Source: Pseudomonas sp. DNDY-54 (GTDB lineage Bacteria; Pseudomonadota; Gammaproteobacteria; Pseudomonadales; Pseudomonadaceae). From it: DNA of 64,000 nucleotides. The first letter of the stretch is position 1, and every line of letters begins with the position of its first letter. Position numbers and translations under genes: made by a program. Positions 1 to 8,588 of this stretch are shown here, piece by piece. Location: contig NZ_CP082271.1 in NCBI RefSeq assembly GCF_019880365.1, forward strand, positions 1,240,001 to 1,304,000, written 5' to 3'. The notes under the pieces are model-generated. The model was not told the origin of the DNA. It ran no database searches and was given only the letters and a program-made list of their open reading frames with translations.

Positions 1-669
1 CAGCAGCGCTTCGGCGCCAGCGTTGTAGATGCCGCCGCCGGCAACGATCAGCGGACGTTCGGCGGCGCAGAGCATGTCGATGGCTTTCTCGATCTGCTTG
101 CGGCTGGCGGTCGGCTTGTAGACGGAAAGCGGCTCGTAGGTCTCGACATCGAATTCGATTTCGGCCATCTGCACGTCGAAGGGCAGGTCGATCAGCACAG
201 GGCCAGGGCGACCGGAGCGCATCACGTGGAAGGCCTGCTGGAACACGCGCGGCACCAGCGCCGGTTCGCGGACGGTAACCGCCCACTTGGTCACCGGCTT
301 GGCGATGGATTCGATATCCACGGCCTGGAAATCTTCCTTGTACAGCCGCGCACGCGGCGCCTGGCCGGTGATGCAGAGAATCGGGATGGAATCGGCCCAG
401 GCGGAGTAGAGGCCGGTGATCATGTCGGTGCCGGCAGGGCCCGAAGTGCCGATGCACACGCCGATGTTGCCGGCCTTGGTGCGGGTGTAACCCTCGGCCA
501 TGTGCGAGGCGCCTTCGACGTGGCGGGCGAGAATGTGGCGGATGCCGCCGTCTTCACGCAGGGCGGAATACAGCGGGTTGATCGCGGCACCGGGGATGCC
601 GAAGGCGGTGTCGATGCCTTCCTTGCGCAATACCGCAACGGCGGCATCGATTGCTCTCATTCGGGCCAT
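1..669 (-). CDS. gcl: Glyoxylate carboligase, N-terminal part (runs off window)
   Basis: This thiamine-diphosphate enzyme condenses two glyoxylate molecules to tartronate semialdehyde in glyoxylate and allantoin/glycolate metabolism. The first 223 codons are visible, starting MARMRAIDAAVAVLRKEG. They match the Gcl N-terminal domain: the AFGIPGAAINPLY segment, HVEGASHMAEGYTR around the TPP-contacting Glu, and GPAGTDMITGLYSAWAD. Gcl is usually about 590 residues, so roughly 60 percent lies beyond position 1. The ATG at 669 is preceded by an AGGAGG on the minus strand at good spacing; a second ATG three codons in is also possible. The gene diverges from the LysR gene at 959, a common arrangement for a regulator and its target, so LysR control is a reasonable inference. 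Acetolactate synthase is the nearest alternative, but the segments fit Gcl better. Confidence 0.9.
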   Translation of the reverse strand, partial: MARMRAIDAAVAVLRKEGIDTAFGIPGAAINPLYSALREDGGIRHILARHVEGASHMAEGYTRTKAGNIGVCIGTSGPAGTDMITGLYSAWADSIPILCITGQAPRARLYKEDFQAVDIESIAKPVTKWAVTVREPALVPRVFQQAFHVMRSGRPGPVLIDLPFDVQMAEIEFDVETYEPLSVYKPTASRKQIEKAIDMLCAAERPLIVAGGGIYNAGAEALL

Positions 670-939
670 GCTCGTTCCTCCTGACTCTTAGAATCGGTTC
701 ACGATCTGCTGCGCGTCGGTCCTGCTGCGTTAGAACCAGGCTGGATCGCCAGCCCGGTCAGAATGCTCATTTGCACCAGCAAACTCGAATGCGAGCTCAG
801 TCCGCTTCCTCGCTTGCTTCTGCTTTGCAAGTCCCTCGCTCGCCAGATCGTGGCTGTTTTTTTATTCGATAGTTTTTATACGTGGCCCAAGCATGAAGGC
901 CTGGCGTAGACGATGGAATTGGCCGAGACTTCAGTTCTG

Positions 940-958
940 TCGATATCAGGAGTATCGA
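940..958. promoter_or_regulatory. Inverted repeat over the LysR-gene ribosome site
   Basis: A perfect inverted repeat TCGATA-N7-TATCGA ends one base before the ATG at 959 and encloses the AGGAG ribosome site. A third TCGATA half-site lies at 866-871 in the same gcl/LysR intergenic region. LysR-type regulators often repress themselves from such dyads, so this may be an autoregulatory operator. That role is inference only. Confidence 0.35.
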
Positions 959-1867
959 ATGGATCGTTATGCCGCCGTACATAGCTTCGTTTTGGTAGCG
1001 GAAGCGGGCAGTTTCGCTGCCGCTGCATTGAAGGAAGGGGTGACGCCCGTAGTGATGGGGCGCCGCCTCGATGCCCTGGAGCGTCACCTGGGCGTCAAGC
1101 TGATGCATCGCTCCACCCGTGGGCTGGCGCTGACCGATCTCGGCGAGCAATACCTGGAGCGCGCCCGTGCCTTGCTCAAGGACTTCGACGAGGCCGATGC
1201 CAGCATCGCCAAGGACCGCACCTCGGTACGCGGCCATCTGGTGATCTCCGCGCCGGCGGCTTTCGGTCGAAAACATATCGGCCCGCACGCACCGGCCTTC
1301 CAGGCGCGTTTCCCCGATCTGCAACTGTCATTCAACTTCACCGACAGCGTGGTCGACCTGGTGCGCCATGGTTACGACATGGGCATCCGCATCGGCGAGG
1401 TGACCGATCCCAACTACGTGGCGGTCAAGCTGTTCCCCAATCGCCGGGTGGTCTGCGGCGCGCCCGACTATTTCGAGCGCCACGGCGTGCCCCGTGAGCT
1501 GGAAGACCTGACGCGGCACAACTGCCTGGCCTTCAACCTGCAGGGCGGGCAGCAACGCGGCTGGACCTTCCTGCGCGACGGCAAGCAGGTGGCCGTGCGG
1601 GTGGATGGCAACCTCGACTGCAACGACGGCGAGCTGCTGTTCGACTGGGTCAAGCAGGGCCTCGGCATCGGCTGGCGCTCGACCTGGGAGATCCAGGCCG
1701 AACTCAAGCGCGGCGAGCTGGTGACCGTGCTCGATGACTATGCGCTGCCGGCTTATGACATCCAGGCGGTCTACCCGCAGCAGCGCTATCTGCCGGCCAA
1801 GGTGCGCTTCTTCATCGACTACCTGAAAGACATCTACAACGCACCCGGTTATTGGGAAGCACGCTGA
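959..1867 (+). CDS. LysR family transcriptional regulator
   Basis: A 302-residue DNA-binding regulator. The first 60 residues form the winged helix-turn-helix (SFVLVAEAGSFAAAALKEG, then RRLDALERHLGVKLMHRSTR), followed by a coiled linker and a periplasmic-binding-protein-like effector domain from about residue 90 (GHLVISAPAAFGRKHIGP). The length is typical of LysR proteins and the effector half resembles the CrgA/PBP2 subgroup. The reading frame continues upstream, but the ATG at 959 has AGGAG seven bases before it and begins the canonical MDRYAAVHSFV start. It is divergent from gcl across 289 bases, so it probably controls gcl and any genes beyond the window start. The effector is unknown. 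Confidence 0.92.
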   Translation: MDRYAAVHSFVLVAEAGSFAAAALKEGVTPVVMGRRLDALERHLGVKLMHRSTRGLALTDLGEQYLERARALLKDFDEADASIAKDRTSVRGHLVISAPAAFGRKHIGPHAPAFQARFPDLQLSFNFTDSVVDLVRHGYDMGIRIGEVTDPNYVAVKLFPNRRVVCGAPDYFERHGVPRELEDLTRHNCLAFNLQGGQQRGWTFLRDGKQVAVRVDGNLDCNDGELLFDWVKQGLGIGWRSTWEIQAELKRGELVTVLDDYALPAYDIQAVYPQQRYLPAKVRFFIDYLKDIYNAPGYWEAR

Positions 1868-1913
1868 GCCGGACCTCGCCAACAGGTGGGCCGCGCCGCG
1901 ATCCGCTCTAGCC

Positions 1914-2429
1914 GTAGGGAGGGCTTCAGCCCACCGGTTGACTCAGGCGGTCGGAGCGTTTTCGCAAGCGCGGTGGTTTCGTGACGATTTGGTGGGCTAA
2001 AGCCCACCCTACGAGGAGGAGTAGCGGCCGACTCGGTGCTCCGCGTACGGGTAATCGGTAGGCGAGGCTCCGCCCCGCTCTAGCCGTAGGGTGGGCTTCA
2101 GCCCACCGGTTGGCCACTCAGGAGGTCGGAGCGTTTTCGCAGCGTCGTGATTTCGTGACGATTTGGTGGGCTAAAGCCCACCCTACGAGGGAGGAGTGGC
2201 GGCCGACTCGGTGTTCCATATACGGGTCGTAGGTAGGCGAGGCGCCGCCCCGCTCTAGTAGGGTGGGCTTCAGCCCACCGGTTGACTCAGGTGGTCGGAG
2301 CGTTTTTCGCAGCGTCGTGGTCTTGTGACGATTTGGTGGGCTTCAGCCCACCGGTTGACCTCAGGAGATCGGAGCGTTTTCGCAGCGTCGTGGTTTCGTG
2401 ACGATTTGGTGGGCTAAAGCCCACCCTAC
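1914..2429. repeat. Tandem array of REP-like palindrome doublets
   Basis: Four copies of a doublet lie head to tail. Each has a left palindrome (core GGTGGGCTTCAGCCCACC, preceded by GTAG) and a right one (core GGTGGGCTAAAGCCCACC, followed by CTAC), about 55 bases apart, so the two arms are inverted copies. Left arms start near 1914, 2086 and 2258, and right arms lie at 1991-2012, 2165-2186 and 2408-2429. Full copies, including the flanking GC-rich spacer, repeat every 172 bases. At 2335-2352 the right arm of copy three is replaced by a left arm, which starts copy four. The architecture is that of REPIN/BIME elements, which RAYT transposases mobilise; no RAYT gene is in the window. This array fills the 1868-2514 gap. 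Confidence 0.88.
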
Positions 2430-2514
2430 GTGTGTACCGCGTGGCTTGGGTTGCTCGAACCACGCCACATCGAGGCGAGTCACAACCAGGACATGTAACC
2501 GTGCGAGGCAACCC

Positions 2515-3366
2515 GTGGATACGCTAAAAATCGCGACCTTCAATATCAACGGCATCCGTGCCCGTCGTTCCAACCTGCTGGAATGGCTGGAGCGCGAGCA
2601 GCCGGACGTGGTCTGCCTGCAGGAATTGAAAGCGCAGGACGCCGATTTCCCCATCGATGACATTCGCGCGGCTGGCTACGGCGCGATCTGGCACGGACAG
2701 AAGTCCTGGAATGGTGTGGCGATCCTCGCAAAGGGCGATGATCCGCTGGAGATCCGCCGCGGCCTGCCGGGCGATCCGGACGACAGCCACAGCCGATACC
2801 TGGAAGCGGCGGCGCACGGCGTGATCGTCGCCTGCCTCTACCTGCCCAACGGCAACCCACAGCCCGGGCCGAAGTTTAATTACAAGCTGGCCTGGTTCGA
2901 GCGCTTCATCGAGCACGCGGCTGGGTTGTTTGCCAGCGGTCATCCCGTGGTACTGGCCGGTGATTACAACGTGGTCCCGACAGACGAGGACATCTACAAC
3001 CCTCGCTCCTGGAAAAAGGATGCCCTGTTGCAGCCGGAAAGCCGGGCGTGCTTCGAGCGTTTGCTGGCGCAAGGTTGGACCGACGCCGTACGCGCGAAAT
3101 ACCCGGACGAGCGCATCTACACCTTCTGGGATTACTTTCGTCAGCACTGGCAGAAGAATTCCGGCCTGCGCATCGATCACCTGCTGCTCAGCACGGACCT
3201 GGTCCCACGCTTGAAAGCCGCCGGCGTTGACCGCTGGGTGCGTGATCAGGACCACGCCAGTGACCATGCGCCAACCTGGATCACGTTGGCGGCGGGCGCT
3301 CAATCCGGCGCGGCCGACTCCCAGAAAAAGCCGGCCAAGCGCCGATCGTCGTCAAAATCCGGCTAG
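2515..3366 (+). CDS. xthA: Exodeoxyribonuclease III
   Basis: An AP endonuclease and 3'-5' exonuclease of the EEP superfamily, acting in base excision repair. At 283 residues it is slightly longer than E. coli ExoIII (268) because of a basic tail (KKPAKRRSSSKSG). Family landmarks run in order: KIATFNINGIRAR, VVCLQELKAQ with the metal-binding Glu, the GDYNVVPTDEDIYNPRSW block, RIDHLLLS, and the catalytic DHASDHAPT end. I chose the GTG at 2515, preceded by GAGG, because the protein then opens MDTLKIATFN as the family does; longer versions would translate the REP-like array upstream. The last REP doublet ends 85 bases before the start. Pseudomonads often carry more than one ExoIII-type gene, so the symbol is at family level. 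Confidence 0.9.
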   Translation: MDTLKIATFNINGIRARRSNLLEWLEREQPDVVCLQELKAQDADFPIDDIRAAGYGAIWHGQKSWNGVAILAKGDDPLEIRRGLPGDPDDSHSRYLEAAAHGVIVACLYLPNGNPQPGPKFNYKLAWFERFIEHAAGLFASGHPVVLAGDYNVVPTDEDIYNPRSWKKDALLQPESRACFERLLAQGWTDAVRAKYPDERIYTFWDYFRQHWQKNSGLRIDHLLLSTDLVPRLKAAGVDRWVRDQDHASDHAPTWITLAAGAQSGAADSQKKPAKRRSSSKSG

Positions 3367-3481
3367 GCCCGAATGGGCGCTAGGCTCTAGGTAGGGCGCT
3401 CCGGCAAATTCCAGCGAGGGCGCCAGGACCCTTGGGTCGCCCCCGATTTTTCCGTTGGAAACGCGAGCGGAGTGCCCATCG

Positions 3482-4717
3482 ATGAACCAGGATTCCGAGC
3501 GGGATAGCGGCAGAGCCCCTTCACTGATGGTGGAGAGCAGTGAGCGGGATAATCTGTCCATCTGCGAAATGCTGACGGAGGCCTTGTATTCGGTCCGCCG
3601 GCACCTGCGCATGGAAGTCGCTTTCATCGGTGAGTTCCGTGACGGGCGACGCGTGTTTCGCCATGTCGAGGGTCAGCCTCGCTCGATGTCACTGGCGGTA
3701 GGAGAGGGCGGGCCACTGGAAGAAAGTTACTGTCAGCGAATCGTCGATGGCCGTCTGCCTGAACTCATTCACAACGCTGCGGAATTCAAGGAAGCGCTGG
3801 CGCTGCCAGAAACGCTGGCCGTGCCGATCGGGGCGCACATCAGCGTGCCTATTCGTTTCAGCGACGGGTCGTTGTACGGCACCTTTTGTTGCTTCAGCAC
3901 GCAAGCGGATGACAGCCTGAACGATACCGACCTGGAGGCTTTGCGGCTGTTCGCGGGGTTTACCGGGCGATTACTGGAGCGTCAGGCGCTCACCGGCCAG
4001 CAACGAGGTGAAAGGCTTGAGCGTCTTCAGGCGCTCATGGCTGCGCGTGATGTCTGGGCTGTCTATCAACCCATCTTCAATCTGGCCAATGACGCGATCG
4101 TCGGTTATGAGGCGTTGGCCCGATTTCGGCCCGAACCCTACCGCTCGCCGGACGTCTGGTTCGACGAGGCAGGGGAGGTCGGCTTGCGTACAAAGCTGGA
4201 GATCATGCTGCTGGAAACCGCGCTGGAAGGCCTGCCATTGATCCCCGACGACATGTACCTATCGCTTAACGTCTGCCCGGACGCGCTTCTGGACGGGTCG
4301 GTCGTGGCGTTACTTGCCAAGCATCCGCTGCATCGCCTGATGCTGGAAGTGACCGAGCACACCTCGATCGTCGACTACGCTTTGATTGCCGACATCCTCG
4401 GACCGTTACGCCAGCAAGGGCTCCGCTTGGCCGTCGATGATGCGGGCGCCGGCTATGCCAGTTTTCGCCACATCCTCAAGCTCAAACCTGACGTCATCAA
4501 GCTCGACCGGAGCCTGATCAACAATCTCGACAACAACTCAGATTCCTGTGCACTGGCCGCGGCGCTGATCCGCTTTGCCGAGCAGACCGGCAGCAAGATC
4601 ATCGCCGAAGGTGTCGAGACGGACGCTGAACTAGCGACCCTGCGTGGGCTTCAGGTCACCAAAGCGCAAGGGTTTCTACTCGGTATGCCGGGGCCGTTGA
4701 GTCACGCGGCGCATTGA
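3482..4717 (+). CDS. GAF-EAL cyclic-di-GMP phosphodiesterase
   Basis: A 411-residue soluble signalling protein. An N-terminal GAF sensor domain (about 20-170, including SVPIRFSDGSLYGTFCCFS) is followed by an EAL domain (about 185-405) that hydrolyses c-di-GMP to pGpG. By eye all main EAL positions are kept: YEALARF, the Asn in LNVCPDALL, the Glu in LEVTEH, the Asp pair in VDDAGAGYASF, Lys in IKLDRS, AEGVET and AQGFLLG. It should therefore be active. There is no GGDEF domain and no membrane segment. The ATG at 3482 has a GGAG ten bases upstream; an in-frame TTG at 3455 is the alternative. A scrap of a related GAF domain lies at 11585-11675. Such enzymes lower c-di-GMP and would oppose the curli and exopolysaccharide genes in this window (inference). 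Confidence 0.9.
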   Translation: MNQDSERDSGRAPSLMVESSERDNLSICEMLTEALYSVRRHLRMEVAFIGEFRDGRRVFRHVEGQPRSMSLAVGEGGPLEESYCQRIVDGRLPELIHNAAEFKEALALPETLAVPIGAHISVPIRFSDGSLYGTFCCFSTQADDSLNDTDLEALRLFAGFTGRLLERQALTGQQRGERLERLQALMAARDVWAVYQPIFNLANDAIVGYEALARFRPEPYRSPDVWFDEAGEVGLRTKLEIMLLETALEGLPLIPDDMYLSLNVCPDALLDGSVVALLAKHPLHRLMLEVTEHTSIVDYALIADILGPLRQQGLRLAVDDAGAGYASFRHILKLKPDVIKLDRSLINNLDNNSDSCALAAALIRFAEQTGSKIIAEGVETDAELATLRGLQVTKAQGFLLGMPGPLSHAAH

Positions 4718-4948
4718 ACAGCCTGACGGCCTGGTCGCGTGGACTGCCGGACGGGCGGTGAAATCGTGATAGTGGTGAGGTCATCGTTCTGGCGGGACGC
4801 TGAATCGAAGTTGGGGGAGGTAGCTCCCCGCGTGGTGATCCCGATCGAAGCCACCTACAATCCAATCCGTTAGCGACGCCTCGATGACGCAAACGCCATC
4901 GGTTGATTTCTCTCCTGCGTTTCAGACCTCCCGGAGTTGAACGATCCC

Positions 4949-5368
4949 ATGCATCGCCCCCGCCGCGCCCCGGTCTGGATAGCCGCTCTGGCTTTACTGC
5001 TGCATCTGTTCGCAATGCCGTTAATGGCCGGCGGTGCGCGGGGTTCGGGCTTCGTCGCGGCGCATTGCGCGATGGCGGATGCCGGCACCCGTGACCCACA
5101 TCTCGTCGCGACACCTGACCGGCACGCGGCGCACGACAACCATGGGTCGTCTGACCGCGAACCGGCACCGAAGCCTTCGCATCACGTGAATATGCCCTGT
5201 TGTTGCGCAGCAGGCTCGGCATCGCTGGCCGCGATTCCTGCCAGCACACCGGAGCTGCATGTGCCTCGGCAGGTGCGGCTGAGCGTTCTGGCGCTCATGA
5301 CCGCAGCACCACTCTCACCGCGTTACCGTTGGCCCCGCCTCAATCCCCGCGCGTCTCCGCTCGCCTGA
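4949..5368 (+). CDS. His/Cys-rich secreted protein, DUF2946-like
   Basis: A small protein of 139 residues with a basic start (MHRPRRAP), a hydrophobic signal-like segment (about 8-26, WIAALALLLHLFAMPLMAGG), a His-rich middle (DRHAAHDNHGSSD) and a short HVNMPCCC cluster. This layout recalls the DUF2946 family, often found with copper or heme-related PepSY and TonB-receptor genes. The next gene, 116 bases downstream, is a PepSY membrane protein, which supports the pairing. The His and Cys clusters suggest periplasmic metal contact, but no binding is shown. The ATG at 4949 is used because CGGAG lies 12 bases before it; a TTG at 4937 is in frame. Confidence 0.6.
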   Translation: MHRPRRAPVWIAALALLLHLFAMPLMAGGARGSGFVAAHCAMADAGTRDPHLVATPDRHAAHDNHGSSDREPAPKPSHHVNMPCCCAAGSASLAAIPASTPELHVPRQVRLSVLALMTAAPLSPRYRWPRLNPRASPLA

Positions 5369-5484
5369 TCTGACACACCCTGTCTGTCATGTAGCCCACC
5401 CGCGTCGCATCAGCGATGCGGGCGGTCGCTGTCCGTTGCCGTTGACCGCTGTGGTCAATGGCCGATCTCCTTGAGTGAGCGCGT

Positions 5485-6903
5485 ATGCCTTCAAACCCAG
5501 CTGATGCCCATCCCGAGGCATCTCCCCGGATCATCCGCACGCAGCAACCGCTGCTCGCCTTACTGATCCGTTTGCATTTTTACGTCGGCCTGTTGGTCGG
5601 CCCCTTTATCTTCGTTGCCGCCCTCAGCGGATTGATCTATGCGCTGACGCCGCAGATTGAACACCGGCTCTACGCGGAACAGCTGTACGCCGATAGCACA
5701 GGTGCGGCGTTACCGCTGGCCCGGCAGATCGCCGTCGCCCAGCAGTACATGGGCGAGGCGGCGACGCTGTCGGCGGTTCGTCCAGCGCCAGAACCGGGTG
5801 CGACCACGCGCGTCATGTTCAAAGCGCCGGGGTTGGGCGACTCGGAAAGCCGTGCCGTGTTCGTGGACCCGGTAACCGCTGAAATTCGCGGCGACCTCAA
5901 GGTCTATGGCACTACCGGCGTGCTGCCATTGCGCACCTGGCTTGACCAGTTTCACCGCAGCCTGCTGCTCGGCGAGGCGGGGCGCGTCTACAGCGAGCTG
6001 GCCGCGTCCTGGCTGTGGGTCGCGGCGTTGGGCGGCTTTGTGTTGTGGCTATCCCGACGGCGGCGCACGCCCGGCACGGCACCGTCAAAAGGGCTTAGGC
6101 GCTGGCACGCCTCGCTTGGGGTGTGCCTGCTGATCGGACTGCTATTTTTCTCCGCCACCGGCCTGACCTGGTCGCGCTGGGCAGGTGACAACATCGGTGT
6201 CGCGCGGGCGGCGCTGGGCATGTCGACCCCGAGTGTGTCGACCGCGCTTGTTGCGGGCGCGGCCGAGCCGGCCGGTGAACACGCTCACCACACCGGCACG
6301 ACGGTTGCGCCTACAAGCCGGCCGGGTCCCTCTTCAGCAGATGCGACGTTATTCGACGCCGTCCTGGCCGCGGCACGCAGCGCCGGGATTGACGCCGGCA
6401 AGATCGAGATCGTGCCAGCCAGCGGGCCGGGTCGCGCCTGGACGGTGACCGAAATCGATCGCAGCTGGCCAACGCAGGTTGATGCGGTGGCCGTCGATCC
6501 CCGCACGATGTACATCACCGACCGCATCGACTTCGCAACCTTCCCGATGGCCGCCAAGCTGACGCGATGGGGCATCGACGCCCACATGGGGTCGCTGTTC
6601 GGCCTCGCGAATCAGCTGCTGCTCGCCGTCACGGCGTTTGGGCTGGCGACGCTCGTGGCGTTCGGTTACCTGATGGGGTGGCGACGCTGGACACAACGCC
6701 GGGTCCGCCAGCCGAGATTGGTCGAGGTACTGGCTGGGCTATCGGCCCGTGCTCGCTGGCTAGCCGCGGCTGTTGCGCTGGTGGTGGGTTATTGCTTGCC
6801 GGTGCTGGGTGCCAGCCTGGCGCTATTTCTGGTGATTGACTGTTTACTGGCCGCACCATGGCGATCCAGGTCCGATGTGGTTCGGCAGACGCAGGATGGC
6901 TGA
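5485..6903 (+). CDS. PepSY-associated TM helix protein
   Basis: A 472-residue inner-membrane protein of the PepSY_TM family. Transmembrane segments are visible near residues 25-50 (LHFYVGLLVGPFIFVAALSG), 170-190, 210-230, 370-395 and two at the C-terminus (430-465). PepSY-like periplasmic regions lie between them, with DQFHRSLLLGEAGRVYSE and DAHMGSLFGLANQLL, the paired His-containing motifs typical of the family. A His-containing patch (GEHAHHTG) sits in the second periplasmic loop. Homologues accompany iron- or copper-uptake genes and some reduce metal or siderophore complexes; here the partner is the His/Cys-rich gene at 4949. ATG 5485 follows the weak TGAGTGAGCG. Substrate unknown. Confidence 0.85.
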   Translation: MPSNPADAHPEASPRIIRTQQPLLALLIRLHFYVGLLVGPFIFVAALSGLIYALTPQIEHRLYAEQLYADSTGAALPLARQIAVAQQYMGEAATLSAVRPAPEPGATTRVMFKAPGLGDSESRAVFVDPVTAEIRGDLKVYGTTGVLPLRTWLDQFHRSLLLGEAGRVYSELAASWLWVAALGGFVLWLSRRRRTPGTAPSKGLRRWHASLGVCLLIGLLFFSATGLTWSRWAGDNIGVARAALGMSTPSVSTALVAGAAEPAGEHAHHTGTTVAPTSRPGPSSADATLFDAVLAAARSAGIDAGKIEIVPASGPGRAWTVTEIDRSWPTQVDAVAVDPRTMYITDRIDFATFPMAAKLTRWGIDAHMGSLFGLANQLLLAVTAFGLATLVAFGYLMGWRRWTQRRVRQPRLVEVLAGLSARARWLAAAVALVVGYCLPVLGASLALFLVIDCLLAAPWRSRSDVVRQTQDG

Positions 6904-7199
6904 GTGGCCGGTGGGCTATTGCGGAAAAGGCTGGGCGCTGGCGTTGAGCCGGTCGTCGCCAAACCCCCAGCGGATCCGTTCGTCTAAGTAGTATCTGACC
7001 GACTGTTCAAGTCCCACACCCAGCTGGGGTGCGGGTTCCAGGCTCGCTGCCAGTGTTTGCTCACAGTAGGGTGTGAGCGGCTTTGAAGGGATGGATTCCA
7101 TGACTGACGATATTCAGCCGAATCAGGATCATCGCTTTGCTGTCGTCGATGATCCGGTCTCGATACTTAACCGCTGAGCCTTCGGGCCAGTGCCTTACA

Positions 7200-8588
7200 T
7201 CAGGGTTCGGCTTGCCAGCCACCGCCCAATGCCTGGTAGAGGCTGATCAGCGCATTGAGCCGGCTCTCGCGAAGCTGTACGGCCGCCAGTTCGGTATTGA
7301 ACAGGTTGCGCTGGGCATCGAGGGTCTCCAGGTAGGACGAATAGCCCGCGCGGTAGCGGTCCTCAGCGTAGGTCAGGGAACGCCCGAGTACCGCGCGGCG
7401 AGCCGTGACGCGCGCGAGCTGCTGGCGCAGATTACTGATCGCCGAAAGGCTGTTCTCCACTTCCCTGAAGGCGTCCAGCGCCGCGGCGCGGTAGGCGAGG
7501 GCCGCCTGGTTGCGCTGGGCGACCGCGATGTTCACGCCTGCCTCCAGGCGGCCAGCATCGAAAATCGGGGCGAGCACGCTGGCGCCAAGGTCCCAGACAC
7601 GCACCGGGTCGTAATCAAGTGAGTTGACGAACAGCCGACCGAGTCTGGCCGACAGCTGCACCTGAGGCAGGAACCGGTCACGCTGGGCCTGCAGATTCAG
7701 GCTGCTGGCCGCGAGCAGCAGCTCGGCCTGCTGGATGTCCGGGCGGCGGCGCAGCAGCTCTGAAGGCAGCACGCCCGGCACCGGAGGCGGCTCGATGGCC
7801 AGCAGCCCGGCGCCGCGTTCTACGTCCCCTGGGAAGCGGCTGATGAGCAGGCGCAGCGCATTTTCCTGCTCCCGGATGGCCTGCTGCAGCTGCGGCAGCA
7901 GCTCGGCGGTGGCTTCGTATTCCGATTGCGCCTGGGTCAGCTCCAGCTGCGAGGTGTAGCCGAGGGCTGCGCGGTCCTCGGCGACGCGCAGCGCCTCTTG
8001 GCGAGAGTCGACGGTTTCACGTGTGACGTACAACTGGCGGTCCAATGAGAGCAGCGACACATACGCTCGGGCGGTGGTACTTGCCACTGCCAGCCTGATC
8101 GCGTCACGCTCGGCCTCGGTCGCGCGATATTCAAGTTGCGCCGCTTCCCTCAAGCGCCGCAGCCGACCCCAGAGGTCGACCTCGTAGGACACTTGCAATG
8201 ACGGCTGAACGGCCGTGGTGTGGGTCATGCCGAGGACGCTGAGTTCGCGGGTGCGTTGCGCTCCCAGCGCCGCGTCGAGCGATGGCAGCAGAGCGGCGCG
8301 TGATAGCTGGATCTGTTCGCGTGCCTGTTCCACGCGCGAGGCGGCGCTCAGCACATCCGTGTTGTTCGCCAATGCGGCCTCGACCAGCGCCGTCAGCTGA
8401 GGATCACCGAACGCCTGCCACCAGGTCTTGGACAGGTCGGCCGTGTTCGCTCCCGACTCTCGCCACTGTGCCGGTGGGGTGAACGCGGCTTCCGGCGGAA
8501 GCGGCTGCCGGGGCGGCATGCAGCCGGCCAGCGTGACCAGCAGCAGACCTGATAGCAGGCGGGGTAGCGTGCCGTGCAGGCCGGTCAT
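7200..8588 (-). CDS. Outer-membrane efflux lipoprotein, NodT/OprM type
   Basis: The outer-membrane channel of a tripartite efflux pump, 462 residues. A lipoprotein signal peptide ends in the lipobox LAGC (Cys23). Two outer-membrane-efflux repeats follow (about 65-250 and 270-455), with the family features LVEAALANNTDVLSAASRVEQAR, ELLRRRPDIQQAELLLAASS and GYSSYLETLDAQRNLF. Last gene of a minus-strand operon: its ATG overlaps the end of the HlyD-type gene by four bases (8585-8588), so translation is probably coupled. NodT-family channels pair with EmrAB-like and RND pumps; here the pump is an MFS protein. Substrate not predictable. Confidence 0.92.
   Translation of the reverse strand: MTGLHGTLPRLLSGLLLVTLAGCMPPRQPLPPEAAFTPPAQWRESGANTADLSKTWWQAFGDPQLTALVEAALANNTDVLSAASRVEQAREQIQLSRAALLPSLDAALGAQRTRELSVLGMTHTTAVQPSLQVSYEVDLWGRLRRLREAAQLEYRATEAERDAIRLAVASTTARAYVSLLSLDRQLYVTRETVDSRQEALRVAEDRAALGYTSQLELTQAQSEYEATAELLPQLQQAIREQENALRLLISRFPGDVERGAGLLAIEPPPVPGVLPSELLRRRPDIQQAELLLAASSLNLQAQRDRFLPQVQLSARLGRLFVNSLDYDPVRVWDLGASVLAPIFDAGRLEAGVNIAVAQRNQAALAYRAAALDAFREVENSLSAISNLRQQLARVTARRAVLGRSLTYAEDRYRAGYSSYLETLDAQRNLFNTELAAVQLRESRLNALISLYQALGGGWQAEP

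Noticed and set aside
1328..1882. 184-codon frame on the minus strand
   Set aside because: It lies entirely antisense to the LysR gene. High GC in third codon positions creates such open frames; no ribosome site or family match is seen.
1914..2429. CRISPR array
   Set aside because: The repeated units are about 100-172 bases, the spacers are themselves repeated, and there are no cas genes. The two inverted arms fit REP-like doublets.
2524..3303. 259-codon minus-strand frame
   Set aside because: Antisense shadow of the exonuclease III gene, which has all family motifs on the plus strand.
6916..7101. 61-codon minus-strand frame between the PepSY and NodT-type genes
   Set aside because: No recognisable product and no clear ribosome site. 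A 28-codon plus-strand frame from 7089 overlaps the area and is no better supported. The 296-base gap is left unassigned.
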